64,000 nucleotides of DNA, taken from assembly GCA_040905185.1 (NCBI GenBank), contig JBBDRZ010000003.1, positions 1 to 64,000 on the forward strand. Reading direction: 5' to 3'. Origin of the DNA: DASTEQ01 sp040905185. GTDB taxonomy: Bacteria > Chloroflexota > Limnocylindria > QHBO01. Below, in pieces: positions 22,157-30,826 of this stretch. Made by a program: the position numbers and the translations under genes. Under the pieces are notes generated by a model. That model saw nothing but the letters and a program-made list of their open reading frames with translations. It was not told where the DNA came from and ran no database searches. Each line of letters begins with the position of its first letter. Within the stretch, counting starts at the first letter, position 1.

Positions 22157-22303
22157 TCAGCGGCTCAGGCGACCGCGAGAACGCGCCATGCTCTGCCGGC
22201 TACGGATCCGCCTGAGGTCTCTGGTGCAGTCCGAACAGTGACGCTGGACCGGCGACCGTCGTTCGACGACCTGCCCGCAACGCCCACATTCGACGAGTGC
22301 CAC
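22157..22303 (-). CDS. 48-residue zinc-finger miniprotein
   Basis: A short frame on the minus strand, from a GTG at 22303 to TGA. It contains two Cys pairs (Cys6-Cys9 and Cys23-Cys26, as CGRCG and CSDC) followed by a strongly basic tail (RRIRSRQSMARSRGR). The spacing fits a zinc ribbon that could bind nucleic acid. No strong ribosome binding site is seen, and it could be the remnant of a larger gene. The opposite strand has no competing gene. Confidence 0.4.
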   Translation of the reverse strand: MALVECGRCGQVVERRSPVQRHCSDCTRDLRRIRSRQSMARSRGRLSR

Positions 22304-22329
22304 TATCAGCCACTCGCGGGATCGGCTAG

Positions 22330-22400
22330 GGCGGGGGAGTGGGATCTCCGTGGAGCCCGCACCCCGCGTTTTCAGTACACGGCCGGCTCCGGCCCCGGGG
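22330..22400. repeat. Degraded element-end palindrome
   Basis: The stretch contains CGCGTTTTCAGT followed by GGCCGGCTCCGGCC. The same succession (GCGTTTTCAGTG, then a CCGGAGCC half) occurs at 32560-32590. It is probably another relic of the repeats that mark unit ends. The rest of 22096-22514 apart from the miniprotein shows nothing further. Confidence 0.4.
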
Positions 22401-22514
22401 TAGCTCAGCAGAACGCTCAGAATGATCGTGCGGTAGGTGTCCTCGCGGGCCGATCCCGTTCGTAGAGAGGGTGAGCGCGGGAATCGCCCGCGTCGATCGA
22501 GAGAGGAGCACTCA

Positions 22515-22886
22515 ATGAGTCAGTACCTGTTGTCCACGTACACCGTCGAGGGTGAGGTTCCCGGGGCACCCGCGTCGCCTGAGGAGATGCAAGCATTCAT
22601 GGAGCAGGTGATGGCCCTCGAAGCCGAGATGGACGCCAGCGGTACGTTCGTCTTCGGTGGCGCACTCCATGGGCCCGACGCGGCGACCGTTGTCCGCCGG
22701 AGCGATGACGAACTGGTCATGACCGACGGGCCGTTCGCCGAGTCAAAGGAGCACATCGGCGGGTTCTACATCATCAACGCGGGGGACCTCGATGAAGCCC
22801 TGGCCTGGGCGCGGAAGGCCGTGGACGCGACCAACCATCCGATCGAGGTCCGCCCATTTCGAGCGACCGGGCGCCTGAAGGCGTGA
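22515..22886 (+). CDS. YCII/DGPF-family protein
   Basis: A 123-residue protein of the YCII-related fold. It contains the family hallmark TDGPFAESKEHIGGFYII and an N-terminal strand starting YLLSTY. GAGAGGAG lies just upstream of the ATG. The gene overlaps the next one, an ECF42-type sigma factor, by four bases; this pair is a conserved module in which the DGPF proteins are thought to be controlled by the sigma factor. Their biochemical role is not established. Confidence 0.9.
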   Translation: MSQYLLSTYTVEGEVPGAPASPEEMQAFMEQVMALEAEMDASGTFVFGGALHGPDAATVVRRSDDELVMTDGPFAESKEHIGGFYIINAGDLDEALAWARKAVDATNHPIEVRPFRATGRLKA

Positions 22887-24154
22887 CCCGCGTGGCCGGC
22901 GGCGCTTATGAAGCGACGATCGTCGAGCAGGTCTTCCGTGACGTCTACGGCCAGGCAGTCGCGACGCTGATTCGCCTCTTCGGCGACATCGCGCTCGCCG
23001 AAGACGCGGTCCAGGAGGCGTTCGTCGTGGCCAGTGCGCGGTGGCGGACCGTCGGCATCCCGCCCAACCCGGCGGGGTGGATCGTGACGACCGCCCGGAA
23101 CCGCGCCATCGATGACCTGCGCCGTTCGGCCCGAGGCCGGGAGGTGTATAGGCAATTGGCCGCGGTCGCCAGCCCATCGCCCGACCCCGGCGACGATTGG
23201 GAAGAGGACGGTCCGGTGAGTGACGATCAGCTCCGGCTCATCTTCACCTGTTGCCATCCGGCGCTCCGATCCGAGCACCAGGTGGCGCTGACCTTGCGAC
23301 TGTTGGGCGGTCTCAGCGTCGATGAGGTAGCCCGCTCGTTCCTGGTGAACGAGCCGGCGATGGTCAAGCGCCTCGTGCGCGCCAAGTACAAGATCAAGGC
23401 CGCCAAGATCCCGTATCGCGTGCCGGCAGACGCCGACCTACCGGAGAGGCTCCGCTCGGTCCTGTCGGTGCTGTACCTGATCTACAACACCGGGCTCGAC
23501 GGTCCGGAACGGACCTCGCTGCGGAGTGATGCGATTCGGCTCGCCCGAGCCCTCGTCGGATTGATGCCCGACGAACCCGAGGCGGCAGGCTTGCTCGCGC
23601 TGATGCTGTTGAGCGAGTCGCGCGTGCCGGCCCGTATAGCCGACGGAGCGCTCGTCCTCCTGCGCGATCAGGACCGGACCAAGTGGGACCGCACGATGAT
23701 CGACGAGGGACATGCAATCGTGCGGGCCTGCGTCCGCGGCAACCAACCGGGACCCTTCCAGCTTCAGGCCGCCATCCAGGCCGTGCACTGCGCCGCGACC
23801 TCGTTCGACGCGACCGACTGGCCCCAGATCGTGACCCTCTACGATCATCTGTTGTCGCTGATGCCCACCCCCGTAGTGGCGCTCAATCGAGCCATCGCCA
23901 TGGGCGAGACCGAGGGTCCCGGCACGCTGCTCGCGGCGCTCGACGCGATAGCGCCCGACCTTGACAACTACCACCTGATGCATGCGGCCCGTGGCTCGGC
24001 GTTGCGTCGGCTCGGACGACGAGAAGCAGCCATGGCCGCCTACATCCGCGCGGCTGACCTCGCAGCTACGGAGACGGACCGCCGGTTTCTCGCACAACAG
24101 ATCGAGGAGCTGTCTGAGGATGGCGCACTGACCGATACTGGCCGGGCGGATTGA
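22883..24154 (+). CDS. ECF42-type sigma factor with long C-terminal domain
   Basis: A 423-residue sigma factor. Region 2 is near the N-terminus (LFGDIALAEDAVQEAFVVA, then GWIVTTARNRAIDDLRR), and region 4 includes LSVDEVARSFLVNEPAMVKRLVRAK. A helical extension of about 220 residues (DUF6596/TPR-like) begins around YNTGLDGPERTSLRSDAIRL and replaces the need for an anti-sigma factor. GTG start at 22883 overlapping the YCII stop. Length and neighbour fit ECF42 well. Confidence 0.92.
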   Translation: MTRVAGGAYEATIVEQVFRDVYGQAVATLIRLFGDIALAEDAVQEAFVVASARWRTVGIPPNPAGWIVTTARNRAIDDLRRSARGREVYRQLAAVASPSPDPGDDWEEDGPVSDDQLRLIFTCCHPALRSEHQVALTLRLLGGLSVDEVARSFLVNEPAMVKRLVRAKYKIKAAKIPYRVPADADLPERLRSVLSVLYLIYNTGLDGPERTSLRSDAIRLARALVGLMPDEPEAAGLLALMLLSESRVPARIADGALVLLRDQDRTKWDRTMIDEGHAIVRACVRGNQPGPFQLQAAIQAVHCAATSFDATDWPQIVTLYDHLLSLMPTPVVALNRAIAMGETEGPGTLLAALDAIAPDLDNYHLMHAARGSALRRLGRREAAMAAYIRAADLAATETDRRFLAQQIEELSEDGALTDTGRAD

Positions 24155-24327
24155 CTGTAACTCTCAATCGGCGCTGCGAGGCCGATTCTGAGCACGAATT
24201 CGGGATGAAGTCCGGCGGCTGTTAACCACTTGGTTGCAGTTCGCTCCCCTAGGGCTCCACGCGCTCAGCTGGGAACCGGAACTGGTTGGCAGGCAGCGTC
24301 CCACCGGCAACCGCCGGGGACGGCCGG
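24155..24327. repeat. Relic of a unit boundary (right-flank and left-end pieces)
   Basis: GGCTGTTAACCACTTGGTTG and CAGTTCGCTCC at about 24218-24247 resemble the right-flank sequence GGTTAACCGCTTGAATGCAG next to helicase copies 1 and 2. AGGGCTCCAC at about 24249 and CCACCGGCAACCGCCGG at 24301-24317 resemble the unit end just left of copy 3 (32630-32660). No gene is visible here. Confidence 0.5.
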
Positions 24328-24400
24328 TGTATGTGCGAGTCTCGAACTACGGCTGGCTGTTACCGCCCTGATGTCAGGTTCGCTCCGGCGCGCCGGAGCT
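24328..24400. repeat. Junction scar without helicase fragment
   Basis: TGTATGTGCGAGTCTCGAAC followed by TACGGCTG is the same end found before each truncated helicase copy, but here it runs straight into TGTTACCGCC and CAGGTTCGCTCCGGCGCGCC, which is the sequence normally found some 190 bases beyond the helicase start codon. The fragment between them has been lost. This marks an older boundary inside unit 1. Confidence 0.65.
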
Positions 24401-24692
24401 AACACCCTCGTCGCTGCTGGCCTTCCAGACGGCCACGGCACGCTCTTCGCGGCTGTCGACATCGCGCTCGAAGAGGTCGCGGACCCAGGCCACCCGCGTG
24501 TCGAACCCTCCGTGCTCGAGGAGCCCGGTCCATCTCCTCGATCGTCTCGCGGATCAGTCGCCCCGCCGTCATCTGGCCCGCCGGAGCGGGGTCGAAGCGG
24601 CCGGCCCGTCGCGCGTGGACAGAGTACGGCCCGCCGACCGGAGCGAGTTCGCGTTTCGTCCGTCCGCTCGCAACGGCGTTCGCCCGCACGCC

Positions 24693-25207
24693 CTAGAGGC
24701 CGAACCTCATCAGGATCATCGCCGTGAAGATGGCAGCGAAGCCTAGAAGTTCGAGCAGGGCGGCACGGACGACAGGTGCGATGGCGGCCTGGCCTCGGGC
24801 GTCGGTTCCCCGTCAGGCGTCGAAGTCCAGGCGGCGTCGTTGTCCGCGAGGCGGTTGGCGGCCGGGACCAGGACTCGCGACCCCCACGTCAGGGTCGCGA
24901 TCGCGGCAGTCAGCCCGAATAGCCAGGTCCAGCCATACGCTGTACCGAACAGGAACTCGAAGCTTTGTATCGGACCGAATACCGTTCCGCGAAGGACGCC
25001 AAGGGCGATCGTCGCGAGCGCGACGGGGATGAGCACGCGCTCGCCCTGCCTGTTGATATTCCGGGTGACCTCGCGCGCGGCCTCGGGGCGGCTGCGCCTC
25101 AGCGCCGGGATCGCGACGAAGTTCACGTAGAGGGTCCCTCCGAACCAGAAGATGCCCCCAAGGACGTGCAGCCACTGAACGGCGAACAGAGCCCAGTCCA
25201 CCCACAA
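24693..25207 (-). pseudogene. Four-helix membrane protein (CopD/DUF2269-like), frameshifted
   Basis: The open part (stop at 24743) gives 154 residues with about four membrane helices and a histidine in VQWLHVLGGIFWFGGTLYV, as in CopD or DUF2269-type proteins. Its last 20 residues are out of character. Changing frame by one base near 24793 restores an Ala/Leu-rich final helix ending ILMRFGL at a TAG at 24693-24695. So there is a single-base deletion, either a real lesion or a sequencing error. TTG start at 25207 or GTG at 25201, behind GGAGGG. Confidence 0.65.
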
Positions 25208-25512
25208 TCCCTCCTATCCCTCGGCGCGCGTCCGATCACGCGCTGGCCGTTGGACGGTGTTCCAGGCGGCCTTCCGCTCGTCCATGCCGGCATGGTACGG
25301 CTAAGAGTGGCGTGCAACTGTCGAACCTTGGGACGATGTCCCCTTACACCACGACATGGGGCTTGCCCCGGCTTCTGGAATCGGCGCATAATCCCCGGTG
25401 AGGCGGGGGCGTCGACACGCGGTCCCCCTGTTGGCCGCCCGGACCGCGCCGAGCCACTGGCGAACGCGCCTGTCTCCGATGCTGTTCGCTTCGCAACAGT
25501 GGAGGGAGTCAT

Positions 25513-25908
25513 ATGTCAATCGCCCCCACCGGTTGCACCTCGCGCACGGGTCTTCCTTCGTGGACCGGCTTCACCAAAGCAGCAACGGTTCCAACGGGAA
25601 TCGCGTGCGCTGGAGCCCTCCAGCTGGCCGGTCCCCTGGCGGCGCTCGGGCTCACCGCCGTCGGTGCGGCGCTGCACGCACTGCTCGCTGTCGTGGCACC
25701 CCTGAACGTGTTCGTCATGTGGCTTGGCTTCCGCTCGCACGGCAGGCCCCTGCCGTTGCTGCTGGCCGGTCTCGGGCTGTTAGCCCTGATCGTGCACGCG
25801 GCGACTCACCTGCAGCCTGTCCCCGATACCTGGTCGGCGTGGGTCGGCGTCGGCCTCCTCATCGCGGCCGGAGCCCTCGATTGGCGGGCCCTGAGGCGCG
25901 CTTCCTAG
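25513..25908 (+). CDS. Small polytopic membrane protein (MerC-like)
   Basis: A 131-residue protein with about four hydrophobic helices and short loops, behind GGAGGGA at 25501-25507. The general layout resembles MerC/DoxX-type small membrane proteins, but the paired cysteines used by MerC to bind mercury are not present, so transport of mercury should not be assumed. Function unknown. Confidence 0.65.
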   Translation: MSIAPTGCTSRTGLPSWTGFTKAATVPTGIACAGALQLAGPLAALGLTAVGAALHALLAVVAPLNVFVMWLGFRSHGRPLPLLLAGLGLLALIVHAATHLQPVPDTWSAWVGVGLLIAAGALDWRALRRAS

Positions 25909-26178
25909 ACGTCGGCAGCGAGGCCCGGGCGGCGCCCGCGGACACGATAAACTGGACACCATGCACTCGGGCCTTTGAGCACGATGCCACAGGGCTCAGA
26001 CGTCTCGGCCTTCCAAGCTGAATCAGCGCAGGCCCCGGAAGATCATCGACGCGAATGACCCCATCGCGCCCTCGGTGTGGTGTGCGAGCGATCGAGCCGG
26101 CCAGTCGCACCGGCTTGCCCTAGACCGATACGCTGGTGGCTCCTGAGCCCTCCAACGCCACGACGGAGGTTCCGAGCC

Positions 26179-26589
26179 ATGGCCGACGCGCCAAAGCGAC
26201 CCCCGCGTCTCCCGCCCCGCTGGGTCGTCGTCTCGGCGTGGGTGATCCACCGCGCGATCCATCGGCTCACGGGTGGCCGCAAGGGCCTCTGGCCACCGAA
26301 GCCGGACCGTTGGGGGACGATGCGCCTGACGACGATCGGGCGCCGCTCCCGCAAAGAGCGCTGCGCGATCCTCGGCTACTACGAAGACGGCCCGAACCTC
26401 GTGACCATGGCCATGAACGGCTGGTCGGAGGGCGAGCCCGCCTGGTGGCTCAACTTGCACGCGGACCCGAACGCGACTGTCGAGCTCGCCCATGGCGTGC
26501 GCCGAATTCGCGGCCGCGCGGCGCAGGGCGAGGAGCGGGAGCGGCTCTGGGCCGGATGGCGCGAGATGGGGGACGACGTCGCGGCATGA
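26179..26589 (+). CDS. Deazaflavin (F420)-dependent nitroreductase-family protein, probably C-terminally truncated
   Basis: A 136-residue protein of the split-beta-barrel DDN family. Recognisable are LTTIGRRSRKERCAILGYYE, NLVTMAMNGWSEGEPAWWLN and the strand ending VRRIRGRAAQGEERERLW. These proteins reduce nitro-compounds or other substrates with F420H2 or bind flavin. The family normally has 15-20 more residues ending in a strand; here the frame stops at MGDDVAA and no continuation is found in the other frames. The end lies about 180 bases before the junction at 26772. ATG at 26179 chosen because the family N-terminus follows directly. Confidence 0.75.
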   Translation: MADAPKRPPRLPPRWVVVSAWVIHRAIHRLTGGRKGLWPPKPDRWGTMRLTTIGRRSRKERCAILGYYEDGPNLVTMAMNGWSEGEPAWWLNLHADPNATVELAHGVRRIRGRAAQGEERERLWAGWREMGDDVAA

Positions 26590-26746
26590 GGTAGAAGCCT
26601 TCGTTCGGCCAATTGCAGATCGGGGGCTCGCGAGCGGTTCTGGCGTGACAACCACCACGGAAGGGTCAAATCCGTCGCCGCCTGCTCCCCTGGCGCCGGA
26701 GCGCGTCGGAACGTCGACGTTGGGCTATGCGCCTCCGCCGACGTTC

Positions 26747-26771
26747 TGTATGCGCGAGTTTCGAACTACGG
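26747..26771. repeat. Unit-end sequence abutting helicase copy 2
   Basis: TGTATGCGCGAGTTTCGAAC then TACGG, immediately followed by the helicase core CTGATC. Read on the minus strand it gives GDDDQ-Pro-stop, so the end supplies a TAG right at the junction. The same 23-25 bases occur at 32667, 38458 and 47775 and, without the helicase fragment, at 24328 and 43580. Confidence 0.8.
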
Positions 26772-27539
26772 CTGATCATCGTCACCAACCACGAAGAGGT
26801 TGTCCTCTGGGGCCGCGAGGATCCGGATGAGCCGCAGCTGGGCGGTGTCGACGTCCTGGAACTCGTCGACGCAGACGTGGCTGAAGCGACCCTGCCACCG
26901 GCGGCGGAGTTGCGGATCGGCCTCGAGGGCCGCCACCGCACTTACCACCAGGTCGTCGAAGTCGATGAGTCCGCGAGCGTGCATGAGGGCGGTGAAAGCC
27001 CGAAGCGCGCCTTCAGCGGATCGCGGCGGAGGCCGGCCTTCGACCTTCCAAGCCGAGACGATGGTGTCGAGCGCAGCCGCATCCGGAGGCTCGGGTGGTG
27101 GGGGATGGTCGCCGCCAGCCACGCCTGGAAGCTCGGCCAGCGCCCGGCGGCGCGCGGCCCGCAGCAGGGGCAGCCTGTCGCCTGCCAACCTGACCGGCCG
27201 TCCGGCATCGATGAGAACCTGTCTGGCCATGGCGTGCAGCGTCCGGACGTCGATCGCATCGGCACCCGGCACGTGCGGGGCCAGTCGGGCCGCGATGCGC
27301 GCCGTCAATTCGGCGGCGGCGGCGCGGTTGAAGGTGACCACCCCGATCCGATCGGCAACGACCCCGCGGCCGATGAGCACGCCGAGACGCGCTATCAGGG
27401 TCGTCGTCTTGCCGCTGCCGGCCGGGGCGATGACCTGGGCGGGCCCGTCGGGCAGCATCGCGGCCGCACGCTGCTCCGGGTCGAGCGAGGCGAGCAGGCC
27501 GTCAGTCGCGAGGGCAGCGGTGGATGGCGCGATCGCCAC
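26772..27539 (-). pseudogene. Helicase 5' fragment, copy 2 (open frame)
   Basis: Encodes the first 256 residues of the UvrD-like helicase: Walker A (APAGSGKTTTLIARL) and Walker B (VDEFQDVDTAQ) are intact, then VGDDDQ, then one proline and a TAG from the flank (26766-26768). All helicase motifs beyond III are missing, so it cannot unwind DNA as it stands. GTG start at the position equivalent to 21143. The first 134 coding bases are identical to the intact gene and the rest is about 85-90 per cent similar. A small ATP-binding product is possible but unproven. Confidence 0.85.
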
Positions 27540-27751
27540 CGCTCAAGGATGGCGGGACGCCGCTTAGCGGCCGATCACCGATCAGTTACCGCGGCTCGTT
27601 CCACCGGCGGGACATCCGAGCTCTTGCGAGCAGGCGTGACGAGATGCGCCGCGGCGATCACTCCCGCGCCGGCGAGCAATCGAGCCAGGCCCGCGGTGCA
27701 GCCTGCCCGGTTAACCGCTTGAATGCAGGTTCGCTCCGGCCCGCCGGAGCC
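27406..27751. repeat. 346-bp block identical to 21010-21355
   Basis: Same block as described at 21010-21355: start of the helicase frame, leader, and right flank up to the palindrome CTCCGGCCCGCCGGAG. To the right the sequences diverge at once (AGATACCTGGCGGTAGC here). Beyond it, 27752-28057 holds no gene. Confidence 0.85.
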
Positions 27752-28057
27752 AGATACCTGGCGGTAGCAAGTTTCTCTCACCGATTCTGAACGTGACTCG
27801 CTGCTCCAGGTGGCCGCATACGGCAAATGAAGTCGCGGCTCACGGACCTGACCGCCGGCGCCCGCCCGCCTCTCGGCTGCGCGCGGAGCTTGGCTGCGCG
27901 GCGACGTCTCGGTCATCGTGGCCTCCTCCATGCCCGACTGCTCAGATCGACCGCGGGCTCAGCGTCCCTGAGGCCGGGACGGGTGATCAGACCGCGGCAC
28001 GCGTAAGCACGGCGCACGCTCTGTGGCTTTGATCAGTCGGGTTACGATGGGCGCGCC

Positions 28058-28726
28058 ATGATCGAGCTCACGGATCCAGCATCGGCGGCCGGCGACCGAT
28101 ACCTGTTACTGGCGGACATCTCTGGTTATACGGCGTTCATGGCGAGTGTCGAGCGGGCGCACGGCGTCGACTTCGGTGGCGGCATTCCAGCGGGCTACGC
28201 CGTGCTGGGAGAACTGCTCGATGCGGTTATCGAGGGCGTTCAGCCCAATTTCGCGATCGCCAAGCTGGAGGGCGATGCGGTGTTTGCGGTGGCGCCCGCG
28301 GCGGCCCTCGACGCACGGGGTGATGAGGTCCTCGGTCGACTCCAGGGGCTCTACCAGGCATTTCACGAGCGACGCGAGAAGGCTCGAGCCGCGAGAGATC
28401 ACGTCTGTACGGCCTGTCCCGTCGTCGGCTCGCTCGAGCTCAAGATGGTCCTCCACCGCGGCCAAGTCGTCCGACAGTCGATCGGCTCGCAGGCGGAGCT
28501 TCTCGGGCCAGCCGTCAACGTGGCGCACCGGCTCTTGAAGAACAGTATCCAGGCGCGACTCGGGTATCGGCCCTATTTGTTTCTGACCGACGCCGCGGCG
28601 AAGGGACTCAACCTCGCGGCAGCCGGGGTCGAGCATCACGAAGATTACCCGGATGTCGGATCGGTCGGCGGTCGTGTGGTGCCGCTGGGCGCAGGGCCGA
28701 AAGGGGCCACGCCGAGTCTGGCCTAG
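28058..28726 (+). CDS. DUF2652 protein (class III nucleotide cyclase-like)
   Basis: A 222-residue protein with a cyclase-homology fold: YLLLADISGYTAFM carries the first metal-binding Asp, AKLEGDAVFAVAP matches the second, and GPAVNVAHRLLKN the third conserved helix. CTACP contributes a Cys pair. DUF2652 proteins resemble adenylate cyclases, but several substrate-specifying residues are unclear here, so cyclic-nucleotide synthesis is uncertain. ATG at 28058. It stands alone in its unit with no close partner. Confidence 0.85.
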   Translation: MIELTDPASAAGDRYLLLADISGYTAFMASVERAHGVDFGGGIPAGYAVLGELLDAVIEGVQPNFAIAKLEGDAVFAVAPAAALDARGDEVLGRLQGLYQAFHERREKARAARDHVCTACPVVGSLELKMVLHRGQVVRQSIGSQAELLGPAVNVAHRLLKNSIQARLGYRPYLFLTDAAAKGLNLAAAGVEHHEDYPDVGSVGGRVVPLGAGPKGATPSLA

Positions 28727-29156
28727 GCACGGTCGCGAGCGTCGGACACTGCCACCGGCCATCGAGCGCGGTGGGTGCATCCGCGCCGGAAAGCTCACAA
28801 GCTGTGGCCGTTGAGGCTCGGACGAGGCCAGCCGTCACAGGACGTCATCATTCACCACGGCGCGGTGCCTCCGGCTCTCGCTTTGACCCCATAAGCGCGA
28901 GGTAACGGCGCCGCTCGTTTCTCAGTGCGGCCCGTTGTCGGCGAACATGATTTCTGCTCCGACTGCGCTTGATCTCCAGCCGGCAGTCAAGACAGCGTCG
29001 CTGGATTGGAGAGGTGCGTTCCACGATCCTAGCGGCGAGCCATGCACGCGATCGCCCGGTCGAGGAATTGCGATCTCCGTCGGGATGTTGCGTCTGGCAA
29101 TCAGTAACCGGCCGGGACCCGCCCCCGGAGCCGGTCTGCTACTGAATCCGGCCGAT
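28727..29156. other. Gene-free stretch
   Basis: No coding frame with recognisable content, no RNA gene and no clear repeat are seen between the DUF2652 gene and the small minus-strand genes. Confidence 0.5.
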
Positions 29157-29381
29157 TCAAACGCCGTCGTTGGTCGTCAGTTGCGGATCGGCAAGGAGCG
29201 CAGCAGCTGCGTGGCGGCCCAACGAGAAAAGGGAAGCGCTGAGAGCCTCTTCGCGAGACGACCCAAGCGCAATCTCCGATTCGCCACCGATATCAGCAAC
29301 TGCTAACCACCGGCCATCGACGGATCGCAGGCGAACATCTACCCAGAAATCAAGCGACGGAGCTCGGAGCCGAAAGCGCAC
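29157..29381 (-). CDS. Conserved-looking 74-residue protein
   Basis: A short frame with a GTG start. The sequence alternates strand-like segments (FRLRAPSLDFWVDVRLRSVD, then RWLAVADIGGESEIALG) and a C-terminal helix (SREEALSASLFSLGRHAAAA), a balanced composition typical of a real folded miniprotein. I recognise no family with certainty; the layout recalls HicB-like or ASCH-size folds. It lies upstream of nothing obvious on its strand. Confidence 0.5.
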   Translation of the reverse strand: MRFRLRAPSLDFWVDVRLRSVDGRWLAVADIGGESEIALGSSREEALSASLFSLGRHAAAALLADPQLTTNDGV

Positions 29382-29465
29382 GAGCCGAGAGTAGGTCCCT
29401 GCGCTTATTGGCGGCTTCCGTTCGGACGGATCCGACCGGCGTGTGCGTCGGAGCGTCTATCGCTC

Positions 29466-29498
29466 CGCCCAGGCGGGTAAGCCGCCCGCGCCTGGGCG
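29466..29498. terminator. Stem-loop after the zinc-finger remnant
   Basis: CGCCCAGGCGG and CCGCCNNCGCCTGGGCG form a long GC stem with a short loop. On the minus strand it lies just after the stop of the gene at 29514-29825 and ahead of the 74-residue gene, so it may end the former's transcript. Confidence 0.5.
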
Positions 29499-29513
29499 TC
29501 GTCTCATCCCGAC

Positions 29514-29825
29514 CTATCGCAGCTTGTGGGAGCCTGCCGCCTGCCGGTTGCGGCGCGAGAGTCGCTGAGGCGCAGATCGGGCGCGGCACGTCGGGCAGTA
29601 GTTCCGCTGACCTCTCTTGGCTGCTCGTCGCGCCCGCAAATATGGCGTGGCACACGCCGAGCAAAGTGCGATCGGCCGCCCGCCAGCCAAAGCGCTCGCG
29701 ACCTGCTGCCACACAGCCGGCAGGAAGCCCAAGCCAGGAGCAACCTCCAGGGTGGCAAGGTCCCACCTCAGCCCCACATGCACTCCGTACCGCTGCGTTG
29801 CAAGAGGGGTACATGACTCGGACAC
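29514..29825 (-). pseudogene. C-terminal fragment of a zinc-finger protein
   Basis: 103 residues from a GTG. The last half holds a zinc finger of the form CSAC ... YCPTCR between basic helices (LRARRAAKRGQRNYC), similar to the C-terminal fingers of CGNR-like or phage-abortive-type proteins of about 250-300 residues. The preceding 45 residues look like the end of a larger helical domain (PGLGFLPAVWQQVASALAGG). A stop codon precedes the GTG in frame, so the N-terminal bulk is missing. Probably a remnant, though a short functional protein cannot be excluded. Confidence 0.5.
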
Positions 29826-29983
29826 TCACTCATTTTCTCGGTTAGGCGTGAGGCCGGGGCCGGTCATACAATCAGCCATCTGCGCGCCCGGCGAATGACC
29901 TGCAGTGAAATCGGCCCGGTCTCTGGACTATCGGCCGCCGCGGGTGTAGACCCCACGCAGCCGCAGCAGAGGAGGGTCCGGCA

Positions 29984-30826
29984 GTGGCAGGCGTTGAGAC
30001 AGGAGAGGGCGTCGGAACGGTGGTGGCGCTGTGGCGTTACCCGGTGAAATCAATGATGGGCGAGGAACTGAACGCGGCAGAGTTGACGGAGCGGGGGGTC
30101 CATGGCGACCGCGCCTATGCGCTTCTCGACGCCGAAAGCGGCAAGGTGGCGAGCGCGAAGAACCCCCGCAAGTGGCCGACGCTGTTCGACCATCGCGCCA
30201 GCTTCCTGGAACCGCCGAAGAAGGACGACGCGATGCCGCCCGTCCGCATCACGCTGCCCGATGGCAGCATCCTCACCAGTGAGGAGCCTGACGTACACGA
30301 CCGACTATCGGCCGAGTTGGGCCGAGAAGTGACGTTGACGGCCGCCGCGCCGACCGAGCCTGAGCTTGAGGAGTACTGGCCGAATATTGAAGGCTTGGCT
30401 CACAACGACCTGGTCACCGATGAGGCGATGCCGGAAGGAACCTTCTTCGACGTGTCGGTCCTCCACATCCTCACTACGGCCACCCTCAACCGGCTCCGCG
30501 AGCTCTACCCGCAAGGACGCTTTGAGCCACGCCGCTTCCGGCCGAACATCATCATCGATCCGAGCCCGGCTGACGGGTTTGCCGAGAACGACTGGATCGG
30601 AAAGACGCTGAGCATCGGCGCCGACGTTCGGGTGCAGGTTACCGGTGGCTGCCAGCGCTGCGTCATGACGACGCTCCCCCAAGCTGACCTTCCCAAAGAT
30701 CCCGGGATCCTACGAGCGGCGGCCCAGTACAACCACGTGCATGTCGGCGTGTACGCGAAGGTGACGCACGGTGGCAGAGTGCAGCGCGGCGACCGCGTTG
30801 GACTGGGAGTCTCGATGCCAGCCTGA
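29984..30826 (+). CDS. MOSC-domain protein
   Basis: A 280-residue protein. An N-terminal MOSC_N beta-barrel (VVALWRYPVKSMMGEEL, then GVHGDRAYALLD) is followed by the MOSC domain with FRPNIIIDP and the conserved cysteine segment GGCQRCVMTT. MOSC proteins bind molybdenum cofactor or transfer sulfur to molybdoenzymes, and some reduce N-hydroxylated compounds. GTG start at 29984 behind GAGGAGGG. A sulfite-oxidase-like molybdoenzyme lies 0.9 kb downstream on the other strand, so the two may work together. Confidence 0.9.
   Translation: MAGVETGEGVGTVVALWRYPVKSMMGEELNAAELTERGVHGDRAYALLDAESGKVASAKNPRKWPTLFDHRASFLEPPKKDDAMPPVRITLPDGSILTSEEPDVHDRLSAELGREVTLTAAAPTEPELEEYWPNIEGLAHNDLVTDEAMPEGTFFDVSVLHILTTATLNRLRELYPQGRFEPRRFRPNIIIDPSPADGFAENDWIGKTLSIGADVRVQVTGGCQRCVMTTLPQADLPKDPGILRAAAQYNHVHVGVYAKVTHGGRVQRGDRVGLGVSMPA

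Noticed and set aside
22385..22460. GGGGTAGCTCAGCAGAACGC, resembling a tRNA 5' half
   Set aside because: D-arm-like only by the short TAGCTCAG match; no anticodon arm, T-arm or acceptor pairing follows.
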